A DNA stretch of 64,000 nucleotides from positions 372,001 to 436,000 of the forward strand of contig CAWIKL010000002.1 of the NCBI GenBank assembly GCA_963836665.1, given 5' to 3'. Positions within the stretch are counted from its first letter, which is position 1; every line of letters starts with the position of its first letter. The translations under genes were made by a program, and so were the position numbers. Source of the DNA: JAICSD01 sp963836665. GTDB lineage: Bacteria; Acidobacteriota; Vicinamibacteria; Vicinamibacterales; 2-12-FULL-66-21. Below, piece by piece: positions 1-10,285 of this stretch. Under the pieces are notes generated by a model, which saw only the letters and a program-made list of their open reading frames with translations, was not told the DNA's origin and made no database searches.

Positions 1-1
1 G

Positions 2-907
2 TTCACCGGCGGGCAGACGTGGACGCTGATGACGCCGAATCGCAATGGCCTCTCACCGGTCAGCGCCGACGTCGTCCCGACGCAGAACCTGGATCCCAAC
101 CTTCAAGCCGGACTGGTGTGGGCGCGTCAGATGCAATTCCGCTTCGTCGCCCACCCGTCGAAGACGTTCGCCGCGGGCGTATCGCTAGAGAATCCGCAGC
201 CGTTCGTCGGAGCGGCAGTCGTCCTGCCGGCGTCGTTCCCGGCGGCGGAGGTGGACGCGGGGGCAACAACCGGCGCGCCGAGCCCGTACCCCGACATTGT
301 CGGCAAGGTCGCCTTCGATCCGCAGACCGGCAGCACCCATCAGCACGTGGAGATCGGCCTCCTGCTACGGGGCTTCCACACCTACAACCAAGCGTCGACG
401 AACGCGTTCTCCGCGACCGGCCACGGTGTGACGCTCGGGACCGTGCTCGAGCCGGTGAAAGGCGTGCGGGTGATTGCGTCGACGCTCATCTCGAACGGCG
501 GTGGCCGTTACATGATCGGGCTGGGACCCGATTTCATCGTCAATGCGGACGGCAGCCTGACCCTGGTGGGCTCGACCTCCACGATCGTCGGCGTCGAGGC
601 GCAGCTGGAGCCGCCGACGATGGTGTTCGGCTACTACGGAACCGTTCACATTGATCGTGTCACGGCGCTGGACGGCACCACACCGATCGGCTACGGCATC
701 GCTGGTTCGACCGCCGCCAACCACACGATCGACGAGACTACGGTGGGCGTCAATCACGCGATCTTCCGCGACGCGACGCGCGGCTCACTGCAGCTGATCG
801 GGCAGTATTCTTACGTGACACGCAGCCCGTGGTCGGTGCCGGCCGGCACCCCGGCCTCAGCGCGCGTCCACATGGTGTACGTGTCGGTGCGATACGTACT
901 GCCTTGA
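2..907 (+). CDS. Outer-membrane porin-like protein, 3' portion (5' end outside window)
   Basis: The frame is open to the left edge, so only the C-terminal ~301 residues are present. The visible start (FTGGQTWTLMTPNRNG) resembles the conserved 'GQTW' stretch of DcaP-like porins of the bacterial outer membrane. The rest is rich in alternating aromatic/hydrophobic strand-like segments and ends in a short beta strand (VSVRYVLP), as expected for a barrel. There is an internal ATG at 29, but coding clearly runs upstream of it, so 29 is not the start. Function is probably diffusion of small anions or sugars across the outer membrane; the substrate cannot be read from the sequence. It converges on pntB, with 73 bp between them. 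Confidence 0.6.
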   Translation, partial: FTGGQTWTLMTPNRNGLSPVSADVVPTQNLDPNLQAGLVWARQMQFRFVAHPSKTFAAGVSLENPQPFVGAAVVLPASFPAAEVDAGATTGAPSPYPDIVGKVAFDPQTGSTHQHVEIGLLLRGFHTYNQASTNAFSATGHGVTLGTVLEPVKGVRVIASTLISNGGGRYMIGLGPDFIVNADGSLTLVGSTSTIVGVEAQLEPPTMVFGYYGTVHIDRVTALDGTTPIGYGIAGSTAANHTIDETTVGVNHAIFRDATRGSLQLIGQYSYVTRSPWSVPAGTPASARVHMVYVSVRYVLP

Positions 908-980
908 TCAGCCGCTCGGAGTGGCCGTTGCTGAGACCGTGCGGTGAGCGGCGGACGATTCGGCGGCAGCCCTCGCGATG

Positions 981-2372
981 TCAGTGAATTGAGCCGTCGC
1001 CGCCGACCGCCTTGACCACGTCGCCAAGCACCTGCTTGGCGTCGCCGAACGCCATCAGCGTCTTGTCGTCGTAATACAGCTCGTTCTCGATGCCCGCGAA
1101 GCCGGGGTTCATCGATCGCTTGATCGCGATGATCGTCTTGGCCTTGTCGGCGTCGATGATCGGCATGCCGAAGATCGGACTGCCCTTGTCGTGCCGCGCG
1201 GCGGGGTTGACGACGTCGTTGGCGCCGACGACGAGACAGACATCGGCCTGCGGCATCTCCGGATTGATGTCGTCCATCTCGACGAGCGACTCGTAGGGGA
1301 TCTCCGCCTCCGCCAGCAGAACGTTCATGTGCCCGGGCATCCGGCCAGCGACGGGATGGATGGCGAACTTGACGTCGACGCCGCGCTTGCTCAGTTGCTC
1401 GAAGAGTTCGTGCACGCGGTGCTGCGCCTGCGCCACCGCCATGCCGTAGCCGGGGATGATGACGACGCGATCGGCGTGGGTCAGGATGTCGGCGACATCC
1501 TGCGCGGTTGCGCTCTTGACGCTCCTGGCCTCGCCGGCGGCGGCCGCCGCCTGCACCTGGCCAAAGGCGCCGAACAGCACGTTGAAGAACGAGCGGTTCA
1601 TCGCCTTGCACATGATCACGGACAGGATCAATCCCGATGACCCGTCGAGGGCGCCGGCGATGATCAGCAGCTTGTTGTCGAGGACGAAACCCATCGCCAC
1701 CGCCGACAGCCCGGCGTAGGAATTCAGCAGCGAGATCACGGTCGGCATGTCCGCGCCGCCGATCGGGATGATCAGCAGCACGCCGAAGACGAGCGACAGC
1801 GCCACCAGCACGGCATAGGCCGGCCAGAAGTCGTGATTGAAGAACGCCAGGTAGATGGCGGCGCCGACAGCCGTCGCCAGCAGCAGCAAGTTGACCAGAT
1901 TCTGGTTGCGATAGGTGATCGGCCGCGTCGGAATGATTTCCTGCAGCTTGCCGGCGGCCATCAGGCTGCCGGTAAAGGTCAGGAAGCCGAGGATCACCTC
2001 GAGCGCGATCGCCGACACGCGGAACGTCGAGAGTTGCGCCTGCTGGCGCCACATGATGTATTTCGCCGTGCCGACGAGGCCGGCCGCCATGCCGCCGAAG
2101 GCGTGCGACAGCGCCGTCCGCTGCGGGACCGCGGTCAGCGCGACGCGCGACAACGGGATCCCGGCGACGGTCCCGACGACGAGGCCGGTCACGATCCACC
2201 GGTAGTCGACGATCTCGGGGGCGATCAGCGTGCCGACGATCGCGGCGCTCATGCCGAGGGCGCCGGCCAGCACCCCCTGCCGCGCCGTCTTGGGCGAGTT
2301 CAGCCAGCGCAGCGACAGGATGAAAAGGACCGCCGCCGCGAAGTAACTGAGCTGGATCAGATGGGCGTTCAC
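981..2372 (-). CDS. pntB: NAD(P) transhydrogenase subunit beta
   Basis: Inner-membrane subunit of proton-translocating transhydrogenase, which uses the proton gradient to move hydride from NADH to NADP+. The 463-residue length is typical of PntB. The N-terminal two thirds hold the transmembrane helices of domain II. The C-terminal third is the NADP(H)-binding domain III, with the dinucleotide fold motif IIPGYGMAVAQAQ and downstream 'VGANDVVNPAA', a family hallmark. It overlaps pntAB by 4 bp (ATGA), indicating translational coupling. The NAD(H)-binding alpha-1 subunit is not in this window, so the complex must be completed from elsewhere. Confidence 0.95.
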   Translation of the reverse strand: MNAHLIQLSYFAAAVLFILSLRWLNSPKTARQGVLAGALGMSAAIVGTLIAPEIVDYRWIVTGLVVGTVAGIPLSRVALTAVPQRTALSHAFGGMAAGLVGTAKYIMWRQQAQLSTFRVSAIALEVILGFLTFTGSLMAAGKLQEIIPTRPITYRNQNLVNLLLLATAVGAAIYLAFFNHDFWPAYAVLVALSLVFGVLLIIPIGGADMPTVISLLNSYAGLSAVAMGFVLDNKLLIIAGALDGSSGLILSVIMCKAMNRSFFNVLFGAFGQVQAAAAAGEARSVKSATAQDVADILTHADRVVIIPGYGMAVAQAQHRVHELFEQLSKRGVDVKFAIHPVAGRMPGHMNVLLAEAEIPYESLVEMDDINPEMPQADVCLVVGANDVVNPAARHDKGSPIFGMPIIDADKAKTIIAIKRSMNPGFAGIENELYYDDKTLMAFGDAKQVLGDVVKAVGGDGSIH

Positions 2373-2659
2373 TTCGGTCTCTTCTCGCGGAACATCTTGA
2401 GCATGCGGTCGGTGATGAGGAAGCCCGAGACGATGTTGGTCATCGACGCGGCGACGGCGACCGTACCGAGGATCGTGGTCAGGCTCGACTCGCGCTCACC
2501 GGCGATGAGAATCGACCCGACGACGGCGATGGCGGAGATCGCGTTGGTCAGCGACATCAGCGGCGTGTGCAGCAATCGCGAGACGTTCTGGATCACCTGG
2601 AAGCCGACGAAGGTCGCCAGCATGAAGACGAAGAGCATCGACCAGAGATCGAGTTGCAT
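2369..2659 (-). CDS. pntAB: NAD(P) transhydrogenase subunit alpha 2 (membrane part)
   Basis: A 96-residue membrane protein starting MQLDLWSMLFVFML, with three hydrophobic helices. It matches the split transmembrane segment of the transhydrogenase alpha chain (PntAB/PntA-2). The frame is open for another 32 codons upstream, but I chose the ATG at 2659: homologues begin here, and a perfect TATAAT lies six bases upstream of it, which would make a longer protein untranscribed. pntB follows with a 4-bp overlap. The usual upstream gene pntAA is replaced by a divergent PadR regulator. Confidence 0.9.
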   Translation of the reverse strand: MQLDLWSMLFVFMLATFVGFQVIQNVSRLLHTPLMSLTNAISAIAVVGSILIAGERESSLTTILGTVAVAASMTNIVSGFLITDRMLKMFREKRPK

Positions 2660-2665
2660 TGGCGG

Positions 2666-2671
2666 ATTATA
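2666..2671 (-). promoter_or_regulatory. -10 box of the pntAB-pntB promoter, leaderless
   Basis: On the minus strand a consensus TATAAT ends six bases before the pntAB ATG, which puts the expected transcription start at or within a base or two of the start codon. No clear Shine-Dalgarno sequence is present and no good -35 was recognised. This suggests a leaderless mRNA. Confidence 0.5.
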
Positions 2672-2757
2672 GGGCACCTGCTCGCAGGCCACTCGACCGA
2701 CGCGATCGCCCGTTCCTCGACCGTTATCGCGACCCATGATATTGTTCGTCGCCATAT

Positions 2758-3120
2758 ATGGTGACGCATAGCGACGAGCCGGCCGGGTCCGGTCTTCGCA
2801 ACGAACTGAAACGCGGCAGCGCCGAACTGCTGATCCTCGCCCTCCTCGAGGAGCGGCGGCGGCACGGTTACGAGATCGGGCAGCTGATCGCCAGCCGTTC
2901 CGACGGCGCCATCAACTTCCATGTCACGTCGCTCTACCCCACGCTCTACCGCCTCGAGGACCGCGGCGTGATCGAGGGCCGCTGGGTCGAGCGCGCCGGC
3001 CAGCGCCGGCGGCGCTACTACAAGCTGACCAGGGAGGGACGTGTGGCCCTGGCCCGTCAACGCAACGTGTGGGAAACATTCTTCGCCGCGCTGAATCGCG
3101 TCGCCAAGGTGACGGGGTGA
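2758..3120 (+). CDS. PadR family transcriptional regulator
   Basis: 120-residue winged-helix DNA-binding protein. The N-terminal HTH reads ELLILALLEERRRHGYEIGQ and is followed by the family signature SLYPTLYRLEDRGVIEGRW and a beta wing ending in YYKLTREGR. The short C-terminal helix (VWETFFAALNRV) is the usual dimerisation helix of the small PadR subgroup. It lies 30 bp upstream of an ADOP-type permease on the same strand, a very common acidobacterial pairing, so it probably represses that permease. It is divergent from pntAB-pntB, 98 bp away, and could also act there. Confidence 0.9.
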   Translation: MVTHSDEPAGSGLRNELKRGSAELLILALLEERRRHGYEIGQLIASRSDGAINFHVTSLYPTLYRLEDRGVIEGRWVERAGQRRRRYYKLTREGRVALARQRNVWETFFAALNRVAKVTG

Positions 3121-3150
3121 TGTGACGCGAACCACCCGTGAGGCCGACGT

Positions 3151-5874
3151 ATGAACTGGAAAGATCGCCTCGAACGAGCATTCCGCCCGAACCCGCTCGA
3201 CGACGACGTTCTCGAGGAGCTGGCGCAGCACGCGCAGGCGCTCTATGCCAGCGCCCGCGCCGAAGGGTGTCACGGCGGCGAGGCCGAGCAGCGCGTCGAG
3301 GTGCAGATTGCCGCGTGGGCCGCGAGCCCCGAGCTGCAGCGCCAACGCACCAAGCGTGCGGCGGCCGTCGTGCCGCCGCCTTCAACGGCAAGTCCCGCGG
3401 CCGGGGTCATCCAGGATGCGCGCTACGCGTGGCGCCTGCTCCGCGCCCAGCCCGCTTATACGGCCGTCGTGGTCGCGACGATGGCCCTCGGCATCGCCGC
3501 AACCACCGTCGTCGCCAGCGTCGCCTATGGCGTGTTGTTGAAGCCCCTCCCGTGGGCAGACGCGCCGCGGCTCGTCCGGCTCTACGAGACGCGAGAAGGC
3601 AGTACGCGCCGCTTCCGGCCGATGATGACCAGCGCCAGTTATCGCGCCTGGCGCGACGACATGCGCGCGCTCGACGCCATCGGCGCATGGTCGACCGAGC
3701 GCGTCGCCATGCCGGGCTACGCCGGTCTGCCGCGCCTGACCCTCACCGACGTCACGCCGTCGCTCTTCCCGATGCTGCAGGCATCGCCGGCGCTCGGGCG
3801 CCTGTTCGCCGACGGCGAGGACAACCCCGGCGCCGCACGGGTCGCGATCCTGTCCTACGGCCTGTGGCAGCGCGGCTTCGGCGGCCGCGCCGACATCGTC
3901 GGCCGGACCGTGCGCTTCGACACGACGACCTACACGATCGTCGGCGTGATGCCGGCGTCGTTTGCGTTCCCCGATCGCGAGAGCGCGGCGTGGGTGCCGC
4001 TCTACGTCGAGCCGGTGACGACGCCGGGACGCGCCGGGGTTTCCATTTCGCTGTTCCAGGCAATCGGCCGGCTGCGCCCGCACATCACGGCTGATCAGGC
4101 CGCGGCCGAAGGCACGGCACGCGGCCGCAGCGTCGGTGACGTCGGCGTGGTGGCGATGGCCGTGTTCGGTAGCGACGGCCCGGTGATCGTCAGCGCAATC
4201 CCGCTGCTGCAGGCGCTGACCGGCGACGTGAGGCCGGCGATCCTGGTGCTCTTGGTCGCGGTCGCGCTGCTGCTGGCGACGGCCACGGCCAACGTCGCCA
4301 GCCTGCAGCTGGCGCGCGCAGCCAGTCGCCGCCGTGAGCTGGCGATCCGCTCCGCCCTCGGAGCGGCGCGGATGCGGCTGGTACGCCAGGCGATCGTCGA
4401 AAACCTCGTGCTCGGCCTGCTCGGCGGCGCGGCGGGGCTGCTGCTCGCCGCGCTGATGCACCGCGCCCTGCCAGCGCTCCTACCGGTGGGCTTCCCGCGC
4501 GTCGAAGACGTCGCGCTCGGCTGGCGGCTCCAGGCGCTGGCGCTGGCGCTCTCGCTCGCCGCCGGGCTCGGCTGCGGGCTCCTGCCGGCGCTGCAGTCTG
4601 GGCGCCGCAATCTCGTGCCCGCGCTGGCGGAGGACTCGCGCGCACCGGCCGGGGGCGGCGTGCGCACGCGCACGGCGCGCCTGCGCGCCGCGATCATGGT
4701 CGCGCAGGTCGCCATCGCCTGCGTTCTGCTCGTCGCCGCGTCGCTGCTGACGCGCAGCTTCGTCCGGCTGATGAACGCCGATCTCGGCTACGACCCGTCC
4801 AACGTGCTCACCGCGCGCATCGTCCTCGCCGACGGTGAGTACACGCCAGCGCGCCGCCTCGAACGCCTCGACGCGCTCGTGCAGCGGCTGGCCGCGACGC
4901 CGGGAGTGACGCGCGCGGCATTCTCCAACAGCCTGCCGTTCAGCGGCGGCGAGGCGCTGCAGAGCTTCCCCCTCAAACCGCGCGACGGCAGCTCCGTGCA
5001 GGTACAGACCGGCGTCCGTCAGGTGAGTAGGGAATACTTCGCGGCAATGGGACAACACGTGGTGGAGGGCCGCAGTTTTACGGCGGCCGACACGACCGCA
5101 TCGACGCCGTCGGTAATCGTCAATCGCGAGTTCTCCCGCAAGTATCTCGGCGGAAGGGCATTGGGCTGGACGCTCACGGGGTCGGGAGAGAAGCCGGGCG
5201 TCAGTACCATCGATCGGCCGATCGTCGGCATCGTGGAGGACACGGTGCGGCGCGACGTCACCGACGTGCCGCAGCCCGAGGTCTACTACGTCGCCTCGCA
5301 CGCGGCCGGCGCGGTCTCGATACAACAGGTGCTGGCCAGCGACCTGAACCTGGTCGTGCGTACGACGAGCGATCCTCTTGCGCTGGTGCCGTCTCTGCGC
5401 GCCATCGTCGCCGCCGCCGCGCCCAACGCGCCGCTCGAATCGGTGATGACCATGCACGACCGCGTCAGCGACAGCCTGGCGCAGCCGCGCCTCTACACGA
5501 TCCTGCTGGGAACGTTCGCGGCGTTCGCGTTGATCATCGCGGGCGTCGGCCTGTTCGGCGTGTTGTCGTATTCAGTCGCGCTGCGGGCGCGCGAGATCGG
5601 CGTGCGCTCGGCGCTCGGCGCCCAGGTTGGCGACATCGTCGCGATGGTCGTGCGCCAGGCGGTGGCGATTGCCGCCGCCGGCGTGGCCGCCGGACTACTC
5701 GCGTCGATCTGGCTCGGCGCCGCGCTGCGCACGTTCCTCTACGGCGTCACCTCACACGACGCGGTCAGCTTCGTCGTCGTCGCCGTCGTGCTGCTCCTCG
5801 TCTCGATCCTCGCGAGCGTCGTCCCCGCCCGGAGAGCCGCATCTGTCGATCCGGTCACTGTCTTGCGCAGCTGA
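3151..5874 (+). CDS. ADOP-type ABC permease (MacB/FtsX family) with N-terminal permease prefix
   Basis: 907-residue inner-membrane protein. Residues 1-65 form the soluble 'permease prefix' found in PadR-linked members. A first membrane helix (about residues 102-130) is followed by a MacB-like periplasmic domain. An FtsX core around residues 360-450 contains NVASLQLARAASRRRELAIRSALGA. A second periplasmic domain follows, and a second FtsX core lies at the C-terminus (REIGVRSALGAQVGDI). The doubled FtsX layout without an ATPase partner defines the ADOP family, whose transport substrate is unknown. It is probably cotranscribed with the PadR gene. Mechanotransmission or lipid/peptide export is inferred only by analogy with MacB. 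Confidence 0.92.
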   Translation: MNWKDRLERAFRPNPLDDDVLEELAQHAQALYASARAEGCHGGEAEQRVEVQIAAWAASPELQRQRTKRAAAVVPPPSTASPAAGVIQDARYAWRLLRAQPAYTAVVVATMALGIAATTVVASVAYGVLLKPLPWADAPRLVRLYETREGSTRRFRPMMTSASYRAWRDDMRALDAIGAWSTERVAMPGYAGLPRLTLTDVTPSLFPMLQASPALGRLFADGEDNPGAARVAILSYGLWQRGFGGRADIVGRTVRFDTTTYTIVGVMPASFAFPDRESAAWVPLYVEPVTTPGRAGVSISLFQAIGRLRPHITADQAAAEGTARGRSVGDVGVVAMAVFGSDGPVIVSAIPLLQALTGDVRPAILVLLVAVALLLATATANVASLQLARAASRRRELAIRSALGAARMRLVRQAIVENLVLGLLGGAAGLLLAALMHRALPALLPVGFPRVEDVALGWRLQALALALSLAAGLGCGLLPALQSGRRNLVPALAEDSRAPAGGGVRTRTARLRAAIMVAQVAIACVLLVAASLLTRSFVRLMNADLGYDPSNVLTARIVLADGEYTPARRLERLDALVQRLAATPGVTRAAFSNSLPFSGGEALQSFPLKPRDGSSVQVQTGVRQVSREYFAAMGQHVVEGRSFTAADTTASTPSVIVNREFSRKYLGGRALGWTLTGSGEKPGVSTIDRPIVGIVEDTVRRDVTDVPQPEVYYVASHAAGAVSIQQVLASDLNLVVRTTSDPLALVPSLRAIVAAAAPNAPLESVMTMHDRVSDSLAQPRLYTILLGTFAAFALIIAGVGLFGVLSYSVALRAREIGVRSALGAQVGDIVAMVVRQAVAIAAAGVAAGLLASIWLGAALRTFLYGVTSHDAVSFVVVAVVLLLVSILASVVPARRAASVDPVTVLRS

Positions 5875-5939
5875 CGAGGGAATCCCACCGCTCAACACTC
5901 GCCGAGGAAGCGAGGCGAACTCCCGCGGCCAGCCGGCAG

Positions 5940-6713
5940 TCAGCGAAGAGCGCGCTGGATGGCAGCCTCAACGAGAGGCGCCATGATGGCGTAGCCGGCG
6001 GCATTGGGGTGGAGGTCGTCGCCGGTCAGGTCCGCCTTCATCACGCCAGTCGAGTCGAGCATCGGCGTGAAGTAGTCGAGATAGACGTGGCCGTTGTCGG
6101 CCGCGTACTTCTGCATCCACTCATTGATTGCCTTGATGCGCGCCATCGGCCGCTGCGTCGTCTGCGGCGCGCCGCCGTTGGCAGGAGGATGGTACCCGCT
6201 GGTCGGCGTGATGCTGGCCAGCACGACCCTGATGCCGTGCGCTTTGGCGAGCTCCGCCATCGATGAGAGATTACGCTCGACATCTTCGTTCGTCATCGGC
6301 CCGGTGTTGCCGGCGATGTCGTTGGTGCCGGCGAGGATCACGACCACTTTCGGCTGCAGATCGAGTACGTCGGGGCGGAAGCGCACGAGCATCTGCGGCG
6401 TCGTCTGCCCGCTGATACCGCGATCGACGTAAGGACGAGTCGCGACGAAGAAACCGAAACGCTCCTGCTGCCAGATGTCGGTGATCGAATCCCCCATGAA
6501 GACGACGCGCGATTCGCCGGCTCTCGGCGCGGCCAGCTTCTCGTTGGCGTCGCGGTAGCGCGCGAGCTGCGGCCAATCACGTAAGCGCGCGTCGTTGGCA
6601 AGCAGTCGCGTGATCGCAGCGGCGGTTTCCTGGCAGTCGGTCGCCGGCGGCGGGGCGGGGTTTTGCGCGGCGAACATACTGAGCGTCAGCGCCGCCACGA
6701 ACATGCGAGTCAT
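5940..6713 (-). CDS. Secreted GDSL/SGNH-family esterase
   Basis: 257-residue hydrolase with all SGNH blocks: VVFMGDSITDIW (nucleophile Ser), GISGQTTPQML (block II Gly), ILAGTNDIAGN (block III Asn) and DLTGDDLHPNAAGY (catalytic Asp and His). The N-terminus MTRMFVAALTLSMFAAQNPAP is a signal peptide, so it should act outside the cytoplasm on esterified or acetylated carbohydrates or lipids. The frame is open further upstream, but GGAGG sits eight bases before the ATG at 6713 and the signal peptide begins there, which fixes the start. Resemblance to the platelet-activating-factor acetylhydrolase subgroup suggests a deacetylase; the substrate is unknown. Confidence 0.9.
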   Translation of the reverse strand: MTRMFVAALTLSMFAAQNPAPPPATDCQETAAAITRLLANDARLRDWPQLARYRDANEKLAAPRAGESRVVFMGDSITDIWQQERFGFFVATRPYVDRGISGQTTPQMLVRFRPDVLDLQPKVVVILAGTNDIAGNTGPMTNEDVERNLSSMAELAKAHGIRVVLASITPTSGYHPPANGGAPQTTQRPMARIKAINEWMQKYAADNGHVYLDYFTPMLDSTGVMKADLTGDDLHPNAAGYAIMAPLVEAAIQRALR

Positions 6714-6825
6714 CGGCAATACCTCCGGACTAGTCGTCATCTGTGAAAAGACCGTGTCAGGACGCCGACGATTATAAGAGGAGCTAAACCGATCAGGGTG
6801 TACCGGCGTATTCTCCAGCGAGCTC

Positions 6826-9800
6826 ATGGCTACTTCTTATATGTCGCGCGAAACGGCCGGGTTGGCGGCAGGGCTGATGGCCGCAGCGGCGTTGATGGCG
6901 CCGCTCGACGCCAGGCAGCAGCCCACCGGCACGTGCCGCATCACCGGGCATGCCACGAGCGGCGGGACGCCGCTGCCCGGCGTCGCGCTCGCAATCAAGT
7001 CGGGCACCACCGTCAAAGGCAACACTTCGACCGACATCGATGGCGGATTCACCTTTGCGCTCACACCGGGCCAGTACACGCTCTCGGCCGAGCTGACCGG
7101 GTTCGGTCAGATCGAACGGCCGATTGTCGTCGGCCAGGGAAGCGCGCCCGACAGCTGCGCCCAGACCGTCGACGTCTCGATGTCGCTCGCGCCACGCGAG
7201 ACGGCGCCGGCGGCGACTCCACCTGCGGCGCCAACGCCGCTGCCATCACGCGCGGGAGCGCCCCCGGCGACCGCCGCAACGACAGCCGCCGGCGGACGCG
7301 GCGGGACTCCGGCCGGGGGACGCGGACGCGGCGGCCAAGCGGCGGGCACCGGATTTCAGACGCTCGAAGTGAGACAGACGACCGATGCCGCGGCGGCCGA
7401 CACGCAGCTCTCCGCGACCGAGACCGAGCAGGCGGCGCGGGCGCTGCTGCCGCCGGGCTTCTCGACCGAATCATCCGGCGACGCGATCGCGATCAGCGGC
7501 AACTCCGGCAGCGTCGATCGCGGCATGCTGCAGGATCGATTCGGTGCGATCGGCCGCGGCGAGTTCGATCCGTCGAATCCCGACGCGTTTGGCGGCGGCT
7601 TCGGCGCACCCGGCGGCGCCGACGGGCAAGGGCCCGGCGGGCCGGGTGGACGCGGCGGACGCGGCGGCCCCGGAGGTCCGGGCGGGGGCGGCTTCCAGGG
7701 ACGCGGCGGTCCGGGCGGTCCGGGTGGCGGGCGCGGCGACTTTTTCCTCGGTGGACGGGGCGCGCAGCAGCAACGCTACCAGGGCACGGTGAACTACACG
7801 TTCGGGGGCTCCGTGCTCGATGCCGCACCGTTCCAGGTCCGTCCCGATCAGCCGGCGACCTCGGCCCCCTTCACGCGCAACAGCTACGGCGCGACGATCG
7901 GCGGCCCGGTCAAGCTGGGCTCCCTCTACGACGGCACGCGCAAGACCAATTTCGTGCTCACCTACAACGGCAATCACGGCAGCACCGTCTTCGATCAGTA
8001 CGCAACGGTCCCGACGCTCGCGCAGCGGAACGGCGATTTCTCAGGCCTCGGTGTGACGCTGATCAATCCGGCCACGGGCCAGCCGTTTCCCAACAATCAG
8101 GTTCCCGTCTCGCCGGTCGCGCAATCGCTGCTGCCGTACATTCCGCAGCCGAACCTGGCAGGCACCCAGAACAATTTCCATTATTCGAGCACACAGCCCT
8201 CGGCCGGTGACACCGTCAACCTTCGGGTCACGCACAACTTCACGCCGGCCGTCGCGGGCGGACGGGGCGGCGGGCGCGGCGGCGGCGGCGGTGCCGGCGG
8301 GCGCGGTGGGCGCGGCAACCAGGCCGCGACCGGCACCAGCGTCAACATGACCGCGCAGCTGCAGTTCCGGCGCACCGACAGCGACACGCTGAACGTCAAT
8401 CCGCTGCTTGGCGGCCATTCGGCCAACCGCAGCCTGGCCGTCCCGGTGACCTTCAACATCCGTCACAAGCGGACGATGCACACGGCGTCGATCAATTTTT
8501 CGTCGACCTCGTCGACTACCACGAACCACTTCAGCGGCATCACCGACGTGGCGAGCGACGCCGGCATCTACACCGGCCTCAGCGATCCGTTCACGTGGGG
8601 CGTCCCCGCCCTCACGTTCTCGCAATTTCAGGCGGTGCGCGACGTGACGCCGGCCAAGCGTGACGACAAACGGCTCTCGCTCTCGTACAGCTGGGTCCAG
8701 CCGTGGAAGACGCATCAATTTCGCGCCGGCGGCGACCTCCGGTTCGATCGCAGCAGCGGCGACAGCAACGCCGCGCCCAACGGCAACTTCACCTTCAGCG
8801 GTCTCTACACGGGTAACGACTTCGCCGACTTCCTGCTCGGCGCCTCGCAGGGGGCCGCGCAACAGTACGGCCCCGGCAACGTGCAGTTGCGCGGGCGATC
8901 GGGCGATCTGTTCCTACAGGACGACTGGCGCGCGAGCGCCAAGCTCACGTTCAGCCTCGGCCTGCGCTACGAATTGATCCAGCCGTATACCGAGGCGAAC
9001 AATCGTCTCGTCACGCTCGACGTGAACCCCGATTTCACGGCCGCCGCGGCGGTGCAGGCGGGGCAGGTCGGCCCCTATACCGGCGCCTTCCCGAACGGCA
9101 TCCTGCTGACCGACGCCAACAATCTCGCGCCGCGCGTCGGAATTGCCTATCGGCTGAAGCCCGGTTTGGTGCTGCGCGGCGGCTACGGGATGAGCTTCAA
9201 CTCCGGCTCGTACTCGACGATGGCGCGCCAGCTCGCCGCGCAGCCGCCGTTTGCCACCTCGAACACGCAGCAGGATCAAACCGGACTGGCTCCAATTCCA
9301 ATCACCACCGCGTTCACGACGGTCACCACTCAGCTGCAGAACAACTTCGGCGTCGACAAGAACTACAACCTCGGGCGCGTGCAGACGCTGAACGCCGACG
9401 TCTCGAAGGACTTGACGCAGGCCTGGACGATCGGCGCCGGCTTCACGCGCACGATGGGCGCCAACCTCGACGTCGTTCGCGCGCCGAACCGCGAGCCGAA
9501 TGGCGGGCTGCGCATCGAAGACGTACAGGCGTTTCTCTGGCAGACCTCCGAGGGCATCTCCACCCTCAACGCCGCCACTTTCCGGCTGCAGCGGCGGTTC
9601 GTCAAGGGCTTCGGCGGCAGCCTCAACTACACGCTGGCCAAGTCGATGGACGATGCGTCGAACTACGGCGGCGGCGGCACGGTGGTGGCGCAGAACGACC
9701 AGGACCTGGCGGCCGAGTACCTCGCTCTCGAGCTTCGATCGACGGCACCAAGTGAGCGGCAACGCCTCGGTCGAGCTGCCCTTCGGCCCGAACAAGCCGT

Positions 9801-10285
9801 GGTTCAACAGCGGCGGCTTCTGGGGCGCGGTCCTCGGCGGGTGGCGCGGCGCGGCCGATTTCACCTGGCAGTCGGGCACACCGCTCACGCCGCGTGTCGT
9901 CGCGGCGGCGCGCGACGTCTCGAGCGGCGTCAGCGGCACGCTGCGCGCCGACGTCGTCCCCGGCGTTGCCGTCTTCCCGAGCGGGCTGTCGTACCCGCAG
10001 TATTTCAATCCGCTGGCGTTCGCCGTGCCAGCGGTCGGCGATTTCGGCGATGCGGGCCGCAACTCGATCATCGGCCCCGGCAGCAAGCTGCTCAACGCGC
10101 AGTTCTCGCGTGACGTGCGGATGAAGAGCAATCGCGCCGTCACGCTGAACGCCACCATTTCCAACCTGCTCAACATCGCCAACTACGCAGCGATCGATAC
10201 CAACGTGCGCTCGCCCACCTTCGGCCAGGTGCTGAGGTTCAACGCGTCGCGGTCAGCGCAGCTCAATTTCCGGTTCCGATTCTGA
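6826..10285 (+). CDS. TonB-dependent receptor-like outer membrane protein, interrupted by a +1 frameshift near 9720
   Basis: After a signal peptide comes a carboxypeptidase-regulatory-like beta sandwich (residues ~30-120), a low-complexity Pro/Ala and then Gly-Arg-rich stretch (~150-310), and a long beta-barrel region ending in the outer-membrane C-terminal signature LNFRFRF. The first reading frame covers 6826 to ~9720 and reads ...AAEY. One extra C at about 9721 shifts it. In the next frame the protein continues SLSSFDRRHQVSGNASVELPFG to the stop at 10285. Without the extra base the product would be about 1,150 residues. The stop overlaps the start of the VWFA gene by one base, so the two are an operon. 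Nutrient uptake or cell-surface binding is inferred from the family. Confidence 0.85.
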
